The translations under genes were made by a program, and so were the position numbers. Under the pieces are notes generated by a model that was not told where the DNA came from, ran no database searches, and saw only the letters and a list, made by a program, of their open reading frames with translations. Positions 25,234 to 33,599 of a stretch of 39,996 bases of DNA are shown one piece after another (within the stretch, counting starts at the first letter, position 1; every line of letters starts with the position of its first letter). The DNA comes from Nitrospirae bacterium JdFR-81 (GTDB taxonomy: Bacteria > Nitrospirota > Thermodesulfovibrionia > UBA6902). The stretch covers positions 1 to 39,996 of the forward strand of contig MTOQ01000090.1 of assembly GCA_002011735.1 (NCBI GenBank). Direction: 5' to 3'.

Positions 25234-25716
25234 CTACCTCCTTAGCTTCTCCTTCAGTGCCTTCTCCACCACCTCTGGCACAAGACCCTTTATGTTTCCA
25301 CCGAATGAGGCGACCTCTTTGATGATGGTGGAGGACAGGAATGTATATTCCTCACTCGGCATCATAAAGACCGTCTCGATCTCTGCATCAAGCCTCCTGT
25401 TCATCAAAGCCATCTGGAGCTCATATTCGAAGTCAGATACCGCCCTTAAACCCCGTATTATTGCAACACCGTCCCTGCTCTTTGTATACTCCACAAGGAG
25501 GCTATCAAACGCCTCAACCCTCGCACCTTTGAGGTCCTTAACAACATCCCTTATCAACTCGACCCTCTCCTCCACGGTAAAGAGTGGAGACTTCCTCTGG
25601 CTCTTGGCAACAGCGATTATGACCTCATCAAATATCTTCAATGACCTCTTGATGAGGTCCACGTGCCCGTTTGTTATTGGATCGAAAGTGCCAGGATAGA
25701 TGGCTATCTTGTTCAT
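25234..25716 (-). CDS. coaD: Phosphopantetheine adenylyltransferase
   Basis: 160 residues. ATG 25716 is chosen over the adjacent TTG because GGAGGT lies 6 nt upstream. It makes dephospho-CoA from 4'-phosphopantetheine and ATP. YPGTFDPITNGHVDLIKRS carries the HxGH-type nucleotidyltransferase motif (TNGH), and IIRGLRAVSDFEYELQMA and FLSSTIIKEVA complete the signature. Follows rsmD, a frequent bacterial pair. Confidence 0.96.
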   Translation of the reverse strand: MNKIAIYPGTFDPITNGHVDLIKRSLKIFDEVIIAVAKSQRKSPLFTVEERVELIRDVVKDLKGARVEAFDSLLVEYTKSRDGVAIIRGLRAVSDFEYELQMALMNRRLDAEIETVFMMPSEEYTFLSSTIIKEVASFGGNIKGLVPEVVEKALKEKLRR

Positions 25717-25745
25717 CAAAAACCTCCGTTAAAACTCCTTACCCA

Positions 25746-26315
25746 TTACGCATTACCCATCACATATGACTTTTTATATACAGTCAGAACCGTATCACCG
25801 TATCTATAATCCCTGACCTTCTGTAGTGTATCAAACCTCCTGGGCAATTGCCTTTTATAAAAATGTTCAGCTATCACAACCCCTTCCTCCCTCAGTATCC
25901 CCCATCTATCAATAGCCTCAAGGGCCTTTATAACCTCGTCTGTGTGATAGGGTGGATCAAGGAATATTATATCAAAACCCCTATCCTTTGCCCCTGCCCA
26001 CTGGATAAAGGATAGTGCATTCTTATTAGACACCTCTGCCCTCTCTGAAAGCCCCTCTTTAAGGAGTAACCTCTGTATCCCCCTTGCAAGGGCCCTGCTT
26101 GACTCTACAAACACAACCTCTGAGGCACCCATCCTCAATGCCTCCACCCCTATGGCACCTGTGCCTGCATAAAGGTCAAGAAAACAGGCCCCCTTGATAT
26201 CCTCCCTGAGGATGTTGAACAAGGCATCCCTAACCTTCCCCGTGGTCGGCCTCAACCCCTTCATCTTCCCATCAATAAACAGACCCCAACGCCATCCTCT
26301 CAATAGTTTAATCAT
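25746..26315 (-). CDS. rsmD: 16S rRNA (guanine966-N2)-methyltransferase
   Basis: 189 residues. SAM-binding motif FLDLYAGTGAIGVEALRMG and the catalytic DPPY in DIIFLDPPYHTDEVI mark RsmD. The N-terminal region LRPTTGKVRDALFNIL is also typical. Upstream of coaD on the same strand with 29 bp between them. Confidence 0.94.
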   Translation of the reverse strand: MIKLLRGWRWGLFIDGKMKGLRPTTGKVRDALFNILREDIKGACFLDLYAGTGAIGVEALRMGASEVVFVESSRALARGIQRLLLKEGLSERAEVSNKNALSFIQWAGAKDRGFDIIFLDPPYHTDEVIKALEAIDRWGILREEGVVIAEHFYKRQLPRRFDTLQKVRDYRYGDTVLTVYKKSYVMGNA

Positions 26316-26430
26316 TTTTCATTGTTAGTCAACTTCTCTTGAGGGTGCCACCGCATAAATCCCCACAGAGACCTTTGATAACCAGCATGTTACAATAGGG
26401 TAATACCAGGGGATATAACGCTTAAAGCCA

Positions 26431-27309
26431 ATGAGAAGGCTCCTCATTACAGGTATCAGTGGCTTCCTCGGATGGAACCTCTCACAGATCGCAAAGGGAC
26501 AATGGCAGGTATTCGGGACATACCTCTCGCATCCTGTAGAGATTGAAGGTGTTAAGACCTTCAAGCTGGATCTGAGGGACTTCAGAGGGCTGAGGAAGGT
26601 CTTCAAGGAGATAATGCCTGATGCCGTAATCCACACGGCAGGCATAACGAACCTTAATTACTGCCAGACACACAGGATGGAGACACAGAGGATAAATGTA
26701 GATGCCTCAATAAATATAGCGTGCCTATGTGCTGATCATGGCATACCCTGCGTCTTTACATCCACTGATTGTGTGTTTGATGGCCTCAATCCACCATATA
26801 AGGAGGATGATCCTGTCTGCCCAGTTAATCATTATGGTGAACAGAAGGTCATGGCAGAGAAGGGCATGCTCAGATATTATCCTGATGTTACGATCTGTCG
26901 TATGCCCTTGATGTTCGGGGTCCCTGGACCTGTTGCCTCAAGCTTCATCCAGCCAATGATAAGGGCCATGAGGGAGGGAAGGGAGCTGAGATTATTCACC
27001 GATGAGTTCAGGACCCCTGTCAGTGGTGAGACAGCAGCAAGGGGCCTGCTCCTTGCGATCGAGAAGGTCAGGGGGATAATCCATCTTGGAGGCATTGAAC
27101 GCATCTCACGCTATGACTTCGGGGTGTTGTTGTGCCACACCCTTGGTATCAGGGATGCAAGACTGATAGCCTGTAAACAGAGGGACCTGCCGATGCCCGC
27201 ACCCAGGCCCCCTGACATCTCCCTGGATAGTTCAAAGGCGTTCTCACTGGGTTATAATCCCCTGCCTCTATCAGAAGAACTGAAGAGGACGATAGAGAGG
27301 CTGGGTTGA
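26431..27309 (+). CDS. RmlD-like NAD(P)-dependent sugar reductase/epimerase
   Basis: 292 residues, extended SDR fold. Cofactor motif TGISGFLG (GxxGxxG), acidic DLRD, and the active site Tyr135-x3-Lys139 (HYGEQK) with the TSTDCVFDG stretch, as in dTDP-4-dehydrorhamnose reductase. No other rhamnose genes sit beside it, so substrate specificity is open. Single gene, divergent from rsmD and convergent with the SRPBCC gene (9-bp gap). Confidence 0.82.
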   Translation: MRRLLITGISGFLGWNLSQIAKGQWQVFGTYLSHPVEIEGVKTFKLDLRDFRGLRKVFKEIMPDAVIHTAGITNLNYCQTHRMETQRINVDASINIACLCADHGIPCVFTSTDCVFDGLNPPYKEDDPVCPVNHYGEQKVMAEKGMLRYYPDVTICRMPLMFGVPGPVASSFIQPMIRAMREGRELRLFTDEFRTPVSGETAARGLLLAIEKVRGIIHLGGIERISRYDFGVLLCHTLGIRDARLIACKQRDLPMPAPRPPDISLDSSKAFSLGYNPLPLSEELKRTIERLG

Positions 27310-27318
27310 GGGAGCACC

Positions 27319-27765
27319 TCAGGTGGTCTCTGCCTCACACAGATCCTTCAACCTCTTTATAACCTCGCCTGCCTCCCTTGAATGGACCCTCTCGATGACA
27401 GGCATCTTTGACACAACGCTGAGGACCTTGCCAGGCAATTCATAACTGACCTCAAAGGACAGCCTCGTGGAATCACCCTCTGCCTCAAACAGGAATGTCT
27501 CTGTGATGGGGAAGGCACCATGCATCTGGATGGCGAACTTCCTGTCCTTGACATAGGCGCTCACCGTGCCCTTACCCCTGAAGTTCATACCCAAGACCCT
27601 GTAGGTCCAGTCAAATGTCGTGCCCTTCACAGGTGGATCGTTTGAGATGTTCTTCACGCTGATGAGGCTCGGCACATATCTGGTCCAGTTTTCAGGGTTT
27701 GTAACATATGCGAAGACCTTTGGTAATGGGGCCTTGATCTTTATCGACTTACTTATCTGTCCCAT
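27319..27765 (-). CDS. SRPBCC/CoxG-like lipid- or ligand-binding protein
   Basis: 148 residues from ATG 27765, which has AGGAGGT 5 nt upstream. SISIKIKAPLPKVFAYVTNPENW-type opening (here KSIKIKAPLPKVFAYV) and a helix-grip pattern are typical of polyketide cyclase/START-like proteins. It binds a hydrophobic ligand of unknown identity. Last gene of the long operon that starts at 33985. Confidence 0.78.
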   Translation of the reverse strand: MGQISKSIKIKAPLPKVFAYVTNPENWTRYVPSLISVKNISNDPPVKGTTFDWTYRVLGMNFRGKGTVSAYVKDRKFAIQMHGAFPITETFLFEAEGDSTRLSFEVSYELPGKVLSVVSKMPVIERVHSREAGEVIKRLKDLCEAETT

Positions 27766-27787
27766 AACCCACCTCCTGTCCTCTAAA

Positions 27788-28726
27788 CTATAATTTAAAG
27801 GTCTTATAAAGTTCAAGTGGATAGAGGATCAAGCCGATAAGGAATAGGGCGATTGAGGGATAAAGGAGGGGCACCATCGCATCCCTCACAAAAACCACCT
27901 CTATCCATTTCCGTGTCCTTCCAGCCTTAAGGAGTAAGCTATTACCCTCCAGGGTCTGATTATCGCTGAGCAGGCCGTCAAGGATCACCTCCCCTCCCCT
28001 CGTAACCCTCACCGCATATGAGGGGCTGTTGAGCCTGTAGTGTATAGGCCCTATATCCCTGCCTCCGTCCCTCCTGTAGCCTGCAAGCCGTATGGTGAGG
28101 GAGTATCCATCATTAAGGGGTATCGTCCTCTCCCTGCCTGGCGGGAGCATCCTGATCTTTGGCAGGACAAAGACCCCTGAATCTGAGATAACCTCAAGCG
28201 TTGGGGATATATTCGCATCGTTTATATATGCATAGCCTGAGGAGGTCATCGTGAACGGGAATGTCCTGATGGCAAGCCTCCTCCCCCTGTCATTAATGGT
28301 GGCCTCAACACCCCTGACCAAGATACCGGAGGCCTCGCCAACAACGGCTATCTCATCAGGTATATCCATCCTTATATCCACAAGAACCTGGCCATCACCT
28401 GTGCTTTCAGAGGCGGCCATTCTGTATACAGTCTCATCCCTTAAGATGTGTGAAAGATATACACCTCCTATGAGGACAGACAGGGACAGGAGCATGATGG
28501 TTGATGGAAGGGCATTGAACCTGGAGGACGAGAACCTCCTGAGCCCCTTCAGTAGGATGTGTATGGAAAACAGGACCACGGGTAGGGCGTAAAGGGGCTC
28601 TGTCCCTGCAAGGTTCAGGAAGGCGTGTAACGGCTCATCATATTTAAAACTCAGTTGAAGATACATGCCAGAAAGCGATGCAATGAGTATCAGTGTAAGC
28701 CTTCCTGATGTCAAGGTTCTTATCAT
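27788..28726 (-). CDS. Membrane protein of unknown function
   Basis: 312 residues from ATG 28726, which overlaps the stop of the FTR1-DUF2318 gene (TGATG). Three N-terminal membrane helices (about 5-25, 45-65, 80-95), a soluble beta-rich region at about 105-275 that is probably periplasmic, and one C-terminal helix. The layout of helices around a periplasmic domain recalls ResB-like proteins, but no ResB motif or heme ligand is evident. Context suggests a partner of the iron-permease-like fusion upstream. Confidence 0.6.
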   Translation of the reverse strand: MIRTLTSGRLTLILIASLSGMYLQLSFKYDEPLHAFLNLAGTEPLYALPVVLFSIHILLKGLRRFSSSRFNALPSTIMLLSLSVLIGGVYLSHILRDETVYRMAASESTGDGQVLVDIRMDIPDEIAVVGEASGILVRGVEATINDRGRRLAIRTFPFTMTSSGYAYINDANISPTLEVISDSGVFVLPKIRMLPPGRERTIPLNDGYSLTIRLAGYRRDGGRDIGPIHYRLNSPSYAVRVTRGGEVILDGLLSDNQTLEGNSLLLKAGRTRKWIEVVFVRDAMVPLLYPSIALFLIGLILYPLELYKTFKL

Positions 28727-30003
28727 CAATCCCCCACCCATCTCTCATAGGTCTTTATGATATGTGATCTCCTGAGGATCAACCTGTCATCCTCAAGCCT
28801 GTATTCAAGGGGGATGGGATTACATCCCCCTGACTCTCCCATTGACTGGACCGGTATGGGTGTCCCGCAGTATTTACACACTATATATCCTCCCCTCTGG
28901 ATGTAACCCTCTGGCGGACATATATCACATGCATCAAGCGCTGCAATGACCTTGCCATCAGGCCTCATCATGATGAGGAACCTGTATGTCTCACCCTTAT
29001 AGTCAAAGGAATACTTTCTGATCCGTCCATCAGAGATGTCGCCGTCCTGGCCTGTCAGGGGGATCTCTATCTCATCGCCTTCCACTATAATCGGCATTGG
29101 CTCAGGATCATAGACCGGGTTGAGTCGCAGGTTTGCTGAATGTAAAAGGACAATCGATATAAACAGGGACAGGACAACAGGTGTGCCCCTCCTTATAAGC
29201 TCATCTATGTAGGTTGAGATGACCTTCCTCCTCTCTGCCTTCTTCTCTATCCCCTCTGTGGATGGCTCAGGGCTGAGCATGAGCCTGAGGAACACATAGA
29301 TCATGGGCATAAATATGATGATCGCTGTGATGGCCATCGCCACCCTCTGTGAACCGAGATAATCAAAGAACCCAGCACACGGGGGCCTCACGATCCCTCC
29401 GTGTGGTATGAGGAAAGTGCCTTCAAGAAATGGGATGAGGGATGACAGGAGGTGGTATATGCCACGCTGTAGTGAGACAATGACAGGCGTGTCGTCAAAC
29501 TCGTTCATACCACCAAAGAGGAAACAGAGGGTGGCGATGATGATCATGACACTCCTGTGGTCAATAAACCTCCTCAGGTCCAATCCTGACAGGGACCGCG
29601 TGGCAACGATGAACACCACCACACCCATCAGGGCCCCTGTAGCTGCATATAAATAGACACCACCTCCCCTCAGGGATACACCATCCATCACCACCTCTGT
29701 GAGGATGGCCGATGGCAGAAGGAGTGCGAGTATCACGCCTATAAGCGGATATACAATGCCTCCTGTTGATACAAGGGACAGGAGGAGTATCATGATGAAT
29801 GAATAAAATAGGAAGCCTGAATACATCTTTTCTGCAAGCCCTGTGACAGGGTGATTTATTAAGGTTAAGAGGACTCCGGCAAGGATGGTGATGGCAGCAG
29901 ACAGTATGAGGGCCTTTCTGTGTTCTTTATAGACGCCTGTTATGAGGAAAAGGATTAACGAATATTCCAGGAACTCTCTTAAGGTTATGAGTAACAGGGC
30001 CAT
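28726..30003 (-). CDS. FTR1-like permease fused to DUF2318 Fe-S/metal domain
   Basis: 425 residues from ATG 30003. The N-terminal ~240 residues are a polytopic membrane region starting with TLREFLEYS, the REXXE iron-ligand motif of FTR1-type iron permeases (only one such motif is visible). After a further helix near 275-290 comes a periplasmic DUF2318 domain with Cys pairs at about 360/363 and 377/380 (CDICPPEG, CKYCGTPI) and GGCNPIPL. DUF2318 proteins are linked to iron or copper uptake (Ftr-type systems). It follows the B12 radical SAM gene by 4 bp and overlaps the next gene. Probably imports iron for cytochromes or Fe-S proteins. Confidence 0.8.
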   Translation of the reverse strand: MALLLITLREFLEYSLILFLITGVYKEHRKALILSAAITILAGVLLTLINHPVTGLAEKMYSGFLFYSFIMILLLSLVSTGGIVYPLIGVILALLLPSAILTEVVMDGVSLRGGGVYLYAATGALMGVVVFIVATRSLSGLDLRRFIDHRSVMIIIATLCFLFGGMNEFDDTPVIVSLQRGIYHLLSSLIPFLEGTFLIPHGGIVRPPCAGFFDYLGSQRVAMAITAIIIFMPMIYVFLRLMLSPEPSTEGIEKKAERRKVISTYIDELIRRGTPVVLSLFISIVLLHSANLRLNPVYDPEPMPIIVEGDEIEIPLTGQDGDISDGRIRKYSFDYKGETYRFLIMMRPDGKVIAALDACDICPPEGYIQRGGYIVCKYCGTPIPVQSMGESGGCNPIPLEYRLEDDRLILRRSHIIKTYERWVGD

Positions 30004-30007
30004 CAAG

Positions 30008-31456
30008 TTATGGTGTGGACTCTATGATCCTCTTTACCTCCTCTGGCATCTGTCCTATATCACCGATCTTCTTCTTGATGAATGAGTTGCTCATCATCAG
30101 CTTCATGGATGTCATCATGTACTCCTTCTTGAATGTGTCCTGCTTTTCTTCCTGCATCTCTGCGTATTTGTGCATATAGAACCCCCTGTAACAGTCAACA
30201 ATAGCCCTGTCGAGCTCCTCAAGGGTCATGGCCTTTGGTTTTATTATCGGGTCAATGAGGTTATACTTCCTGTAATCCGTCACGACTATATAATCCTTCA
30301 CCTCCTCATATATGTCTGAATATGGCCATGGAGCGATGGCAAGGAAGTGTGCGAAGTCGGGATTGAACTCTATCGCAAGCTCAAGGGTCCTGGCAATCCG
30401 CTCCTCTGTCTCGTCAGGGTATCCAAGGATCATGGAGGTCTCTGTTATTATACCCACCTCCCTGAGCAGGGAGAGGGCCTTCTTCGACTCCTCAACACTC
30501 AGATCCTTCCTCATATGATCCAGGCTCTCCTGCTCTGCGGCCTCTGTGCCAACATATATATGTATAATCCCTGCCTCCTTGTATTTATCAAGTATATCCT
30601 CATCACGCACTATATCAGGGGCCCTGGTCTCCATCAGGATCCTCATGTCAATCTGTCTCTCTATCACAAGGTCAAGGAGCCTCTCCCACCTCTGACGGTC
30701 TGCAGTTGGATATTCATCGGTAAAGAGCACGAGATTGACCCCGAAGTCCCTGTTTAACACCTCCATCTCATCCACTATATCCTCAGGGCTCCTCGCCCTC
30801 CACTTCCTCAGCCAGTATTTCTGCTGGGAACAGAAGGTGCACTCCTTGTCACATCCCCTTGATGTGGAGATGGCCCCAAGCCTTGAATCAGGGATGATAA
30901 AGTATCTATAATCCTCCCAGTCAAGAAGGTCCCACGCCATTGGAAGGGCATCAAGGCTATGAAGGAGTGGCCTTGAAGGGGTGACCCTTATTGTATCTCC
31001 ATCCCTATACACTATGCCCTCAACCCTGCTCAGGTCCCCTCCATCTTGAATCGTCCTGAGCAGCTCCACTATCGTCCTCTCCCCCTCGCCCCTTATGATG
31101 AAGTCGATGGCCCTGCTCGTGGAGAAGACCTCATCATACATAAAAGAGGCATGGACCCCACCCATGATGGTTATTATCTCCGGGTCTATCCTCTTTGCTA
31201 ACTCCACGACCTTGATCGCATCAACCACCGTGCATGTGATCGCTGAGACAGCCACAAAATCAGGCCTTGATTCTACGATCTTCTCCTCTATCTCCTTATA
31301 TCCAACAAACTTTGTCATGGCATCATATATCTCGGCATCAAAGCCCGCAGTCCTCACGACCCCTGCAAGATAGACATAGTAAAGCGGCACCCATCTTCCG
31401 GCAACCTCGACCACCCCTGCATGAAATGGTGGTGTTATGAACAGTATCTTCTTCAC
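30008..31456 (-). CDS. B12-binding-domain radical SAM protein (BchE-like class)
   Basis: 482 residues from GTG 31456, overlapping the previous stop as GTGA. Residues 1-140 have the cobalamin-binding Rossmann pattern (GGVHASFMYDEVF; IRGEGERTIVELL); the radical SAM core has CDKECTFC (Cys202, 206, 209), and YVGTEAAEQESLDHM and MILGYPDETEERI follow. The C-terminal extension is helical. Reaction unknown; BchE-like enzymes act on tetrapyrroles and lipids, and its place among heme-delivery and iron genes makes a tetrapyrrole or lipid substrate worth testing. Confidence 0.85.
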   Translation of the reverse strand: MKKILFITPPFHAGVVEVAGRWVPLYYVYLAGVVRTAGFDAEIYDAMTKFVGYKEIEEKIVESRPDFVAVSAITCTVVDAIKVVELAKRIDPEIITIMGGVHASFMYDEVFSTSRAIDFIIRGEGERTIVELLRTIQDGGDLSRVEGIVYRDGDTIRVTPSRPLLHSLDALPMAWDLLDWEDYRYFIIPDSRLGAISTSRGCDKECTFCSQQKYWLRKWRARSPEDIVDEMEVLNRDFGVNLVLFTDEYPTADRQRWERLLDLVIERQIDMRILMETRAPDIVRDEDILDKYKEAGIIHIYVGTEAAEQESLDHMRKDLSVEESKKALSLLREVGIITETSMILGYPDETEERIARTLELAIEFNPDFAHFLAIAPWPYSDIYEEVKDYIVVTDYRKYNLIDPIIKPKAMTLEELDRAIVDCYRGFYMHKYAEMQEEKQDTFKKEYMMTSMKLMMSNSFIKKKIGDIGQMPEEVKRIIESTP

Positions 31457-31983
31457 CTCTCCTTATCCTCCCCGATCCCTTCCTGTGTGGCAGGTTTATT
31501 AAGGACATATTCGATGGCCTTTATGAGCTCATCCTCTGTAAACCCCCTTGGGACCTTCTTCTGAACTATCCCATCCCTGTCTATCACCACTAATCCCGCA
31601 CCATAGACTATCCCGTATTTGCTCGCTATAAGGTTCCCCTTATCATACCCAACACCTGACTCTATCTCATGCTTTATCATAAAGTCAATTATCCTGTCCC
31701 TCCTGTCCTGAAATCCAAGCCACACAACCTTCAGGCCCTCCTTGCTGTATCTATCCTCGAGCCTCTTCACGAGAGGCACCTCCTTATCGCATCGCCTTCA
31801 CCAGCTTGCGAAGAAATATAGGATTATGGGCCTGCCGATCAGATCTTCAAGGTGTATCTCCTCACCTGTGAAGAGGTCTTCCACGGTAAAGTCAAAGGCA
31901 GGGAAGGGGACAGGTGGCCCCTTTGTGCATGAGGCGGCAAGGATAATAAGGATGGACAGATATATAACCCCTCTTTTTAACAC
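31453..31983 (-). CDS. TlpA/ResA-like thioredoxin lipoprotein, predicted selenoprotein (Sec62)
   Basis: 176 residues if UGA 31800-31798 is read as selenocysteine. GTG 31983 follows GGAG and lies 8 bp after the previous stop. Residues 1-19 are a lipoprotein signal (LAASC, Cys19), so it is anchored outside the inner membrane. Residues 28-60 show the TlpA fold start (DFTVEDLFTGEEIHLEDLIG, ILYFFASW). The codon after ASW is TGA, and the same frame goes on RRCDKEVPLVKRLE to residue 176, so the redox motif is W-U-R-R-C where relatives have WCxxC. A hairpin suited to a bacterial SECIS lies 26 nt after the TGA. The usual cis-Pro loop reads YGAGLVVID, without Pro. In an operon with ccsA and resB, the likely role is reduction of apocytochrome CxxCH cysteines. 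Confidence 0.82.
31761..31777 (-). promoter_or_regulatory. Candidate bacterial SECIS hairpin
   Basis: On the minus strand GCCTCT (31777-31772), loop CGTGA, AGAGGC (31766-31761): a perfect 6-bp stem with a 5-nt loop. The loop begins 27 nt after the UGA and has G at its second position, matching the known bSECIS pattern of a short stem-loop 16-37 nt downstream with an early loop G. Confidence 0.6.
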
Positions 31984-31991
31984 CCCTCTCC

Positions 31992-32171
31992 TTATCTCCT
32001 GGTCTTATACAGTCCTGATATCCACCCTATCAGAAACCCTAACAGGGCGCCTGAGGCCTCGTGAATATAGGCCATGGGCGTGGTAAGCTGCATCTCGCCA
32101 AAATAGAGTATGGAGAATATTATCCCTCCAACAAAACCAAGGATGGTCCCTATCACGATCCTCTTCCTCAT
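31992..32171 (-). CDS. Small membrane protein (59 aa)
   Basis: ATG 32171 directly follows the resB stop; the frame ends at TAA 31994-31992. The product has two hydrophobic segments (IGTILGFVGGIIFSILYF and ALLGFLIGWISGL) and a basic end. No homolog recognised. Its place between resB and the TlpA-like gene suggests a small partner in cytochrome maturation. Confidence 0.7.
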   Translation of the reverse strand: MRKRIVIGTILGFVGGIIFSILYFGEMQLTTPMAYIHEASGALLGFLIGWISGLYKTRR

Positions 32172-32870
32172 TCACTCCTCCTTCCCTATCTTTGTATAAA
32201 ATATCCCCACTGCCCCTATCACAAATAAAACCGCCCCGGCCACCTCCCAACCGGCACCTGGATCGTTAACAAGCCCTATGATGGCCTTCTTCCTCTTCCT
32301 GTAGGCGGATTTTGCAAAGAAACCCACACCTTTGTAAAAGGAGGGCCTGCCAACCTCGATTATATGGGGCTTGTCATCTATGCTTATATGAATCCTCCAG
32401 GTTGTTGAACTCTGGTCAGGCCTCTTGAAGAACTCTATATCATCGAGCCTGATGGTGAAGCCCCTCACCCTGTAAAGATTGCCTGGCTTTAGTGTCACAT
32501 CCTCCTTATACCCTGTCAGTGCGCTTATACCATGTCCAAGGAGCACGATCAGTATTGATATATGTATTATCTGTGGAGACAAGACCCTGACAAGTCCCCT
32601 CAACCTCGTCTTCTTTATAATAGCATCAACAGTACATACAAGCATATTAACGGACATCAGTCCCATCAGGAGTATCAGTATATATATCCAGTATATCTTA
32701 TCAAGGTAATCACTGTTCTTATTGAGCCATCCAAACAGTGGCATCTCGTTTATCTCTGAAAAGATATCAAGGTTCTGCGGTATATATAACGACCCTGCCA
32801 GGAAGACCACTATACTCAGGCCTGCAAGCCAGAGAAAGGTCTTTATGGAGAGGAAGAACCTCAGCATCAT
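32172..32870 (-). CDS. resB: ResB-like cytochrome c biogenesis protein
   Basis: 232 residues. Helices at about 12-30, 60-80 and 100-118, a periplasmic domain to about 200 and a last helix near 207-225. SIKTFLWLAGLSIVVFLAGS and the helix with IIHISILIVLLGHG (His103, His113) are ResB/CcsB features. It is shorter than the usual 400-500 residues, a compact form seen in some anaerobes. Directly follows the CcsA paralog (TAG then ATG). With it, it forms the heme-delivery and ligation complex. Confidence 0.85.
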   Translation of the reverse strand: MMLRFFLSIKTFLWLAGLSIVVFLAGSLYIPQNLDIFSEINEMPLFGWLNKNSDYLDKIYWIYILILLMGLMSVNMLVCTVDAIIKKTRLRGLVRVLSPQIIHISILIVLLGHGISALTGYKEDVTLKPGNLYRVRGFTIRLDDIEFFKRPDQSSTTWRIHISIDDKPHIIEVGRPSFYKGVGFFAKSAYRKRKKAIIGLVNDPGAGWEVAGAVLFVIGAVGIFYTKIGKEE

Positions 32871-33599
32871 CTAAAACTGTGTCCAGGGACTGCCGATTAT
32901 TGGCATCACGCCTAAATAGGCAAAGATCAATACCGGAAATCCAGCCACACCAAGGACCACCGAGACCCTGCCTGAAAGCGCCTTCACCTGCCTTCCATGC
33001 AGATAGAAACCATAATAGAACCAGACTATGGTTATCCACAGCTCCTTCGCTGTCCAGAGCCAGTAGGAGCCATAGGTATAATAGAACCAGAAGCTTCCAC
33101 CTATCAAGGAGAAGGAGAAGAACAGCCACCCAAAGAGTGCCAGTCTGTACTGGAGCGTCTCATGAGTCAGGGCCTTCCCCCTGAGATAAGAGATGCCAGC
33201 AACCGAGCTGAGGATAAAGAAAGCATAACCGATTATGAGAAAGACTATATGCATATAAAACCACTTTGACTCCATATAGGGCTCTATCGAATCCATCCTT
33301 ATCTGGAAGACCGCAAAGAAACAGAGGAGGATGACAAATAGCGGGAGTGTGTCAAGGAGCATATTCAGTGGGATCCTCTTGTTCAGGTAGAAAAAACCAC
33401 CTGCGACTATTAAACCCATGATAAGGAGTATGTCGTGCCTCTCTGTAACAGGGACCCACCCAAGATACAGACCCCTGTATACCATATAGCCGACATGGAG
33501 TAATAGACCTGCTATAAAGAGGTTCCTTCCTTTCCTGTCCCCAGTTAATGAGAGGCTGTATAGGGCAATAAATGCCAGTATCCAGGGGGCATTTATCAT
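32871..33599 (-). CDS. ccsA: Second CcsA-family cytochrome c assembly protein, divergent WWD motif
   Basis: 242 residues, about seven or eight helices. The heme-handling motif at 176-188 reads YGSYWLWTAKELW, where the usual form (as in the paralog at 8130) is W..FWRWDPKEVW: Asp and Pro are replaced by Thr and Ala. His45-type and His117/His201-type ligands remain possible (HVGYM, YMHIVF, FYLHGR). Overlaps the preceding membrane gene by 4 bp and is followed at once by resB. May serve a particular cytochrome set. Confidence 0.85.
   Translation of the reverse strand: MINAPWILAFIALYSLSLTGDRKGRNLFIAGLLLHVGYMVYRGLYLGWVPVTERHDILLIMGLIVAGGFFYLNKRIPLNMLLDTLPLFVILLCFFAVFQIRMDSIEPYMESKWFYMHIVFLIIGYAFFILSSVAGISYLRGKALTHETLQYRLALFGWLFFSFSLIGGSFWFYYTYGSYWLWTAKELWITIVWFYYGFYLHGRQVKALSGRVSVVLGVAGFPVLIFAYLGVMPIIGSPWTQF

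Noticed and set aside
31798-31800. Simple nonsense mutation in the TlpA-like gene
   Set aside because: The stop falls exactly on the catalytic Cys position, the frame is clean on both sides, the gene lies in an intact operon and a suitable hairpin follows. Selenocysteine explains this better, though it is not proven.
32005-32250. 81-codon minus-strand frame overlapping resB
   Set aside because: It overlaps resB and the better-supported 59-aa membrane protein in another frame and has low-complexity, charged composition.
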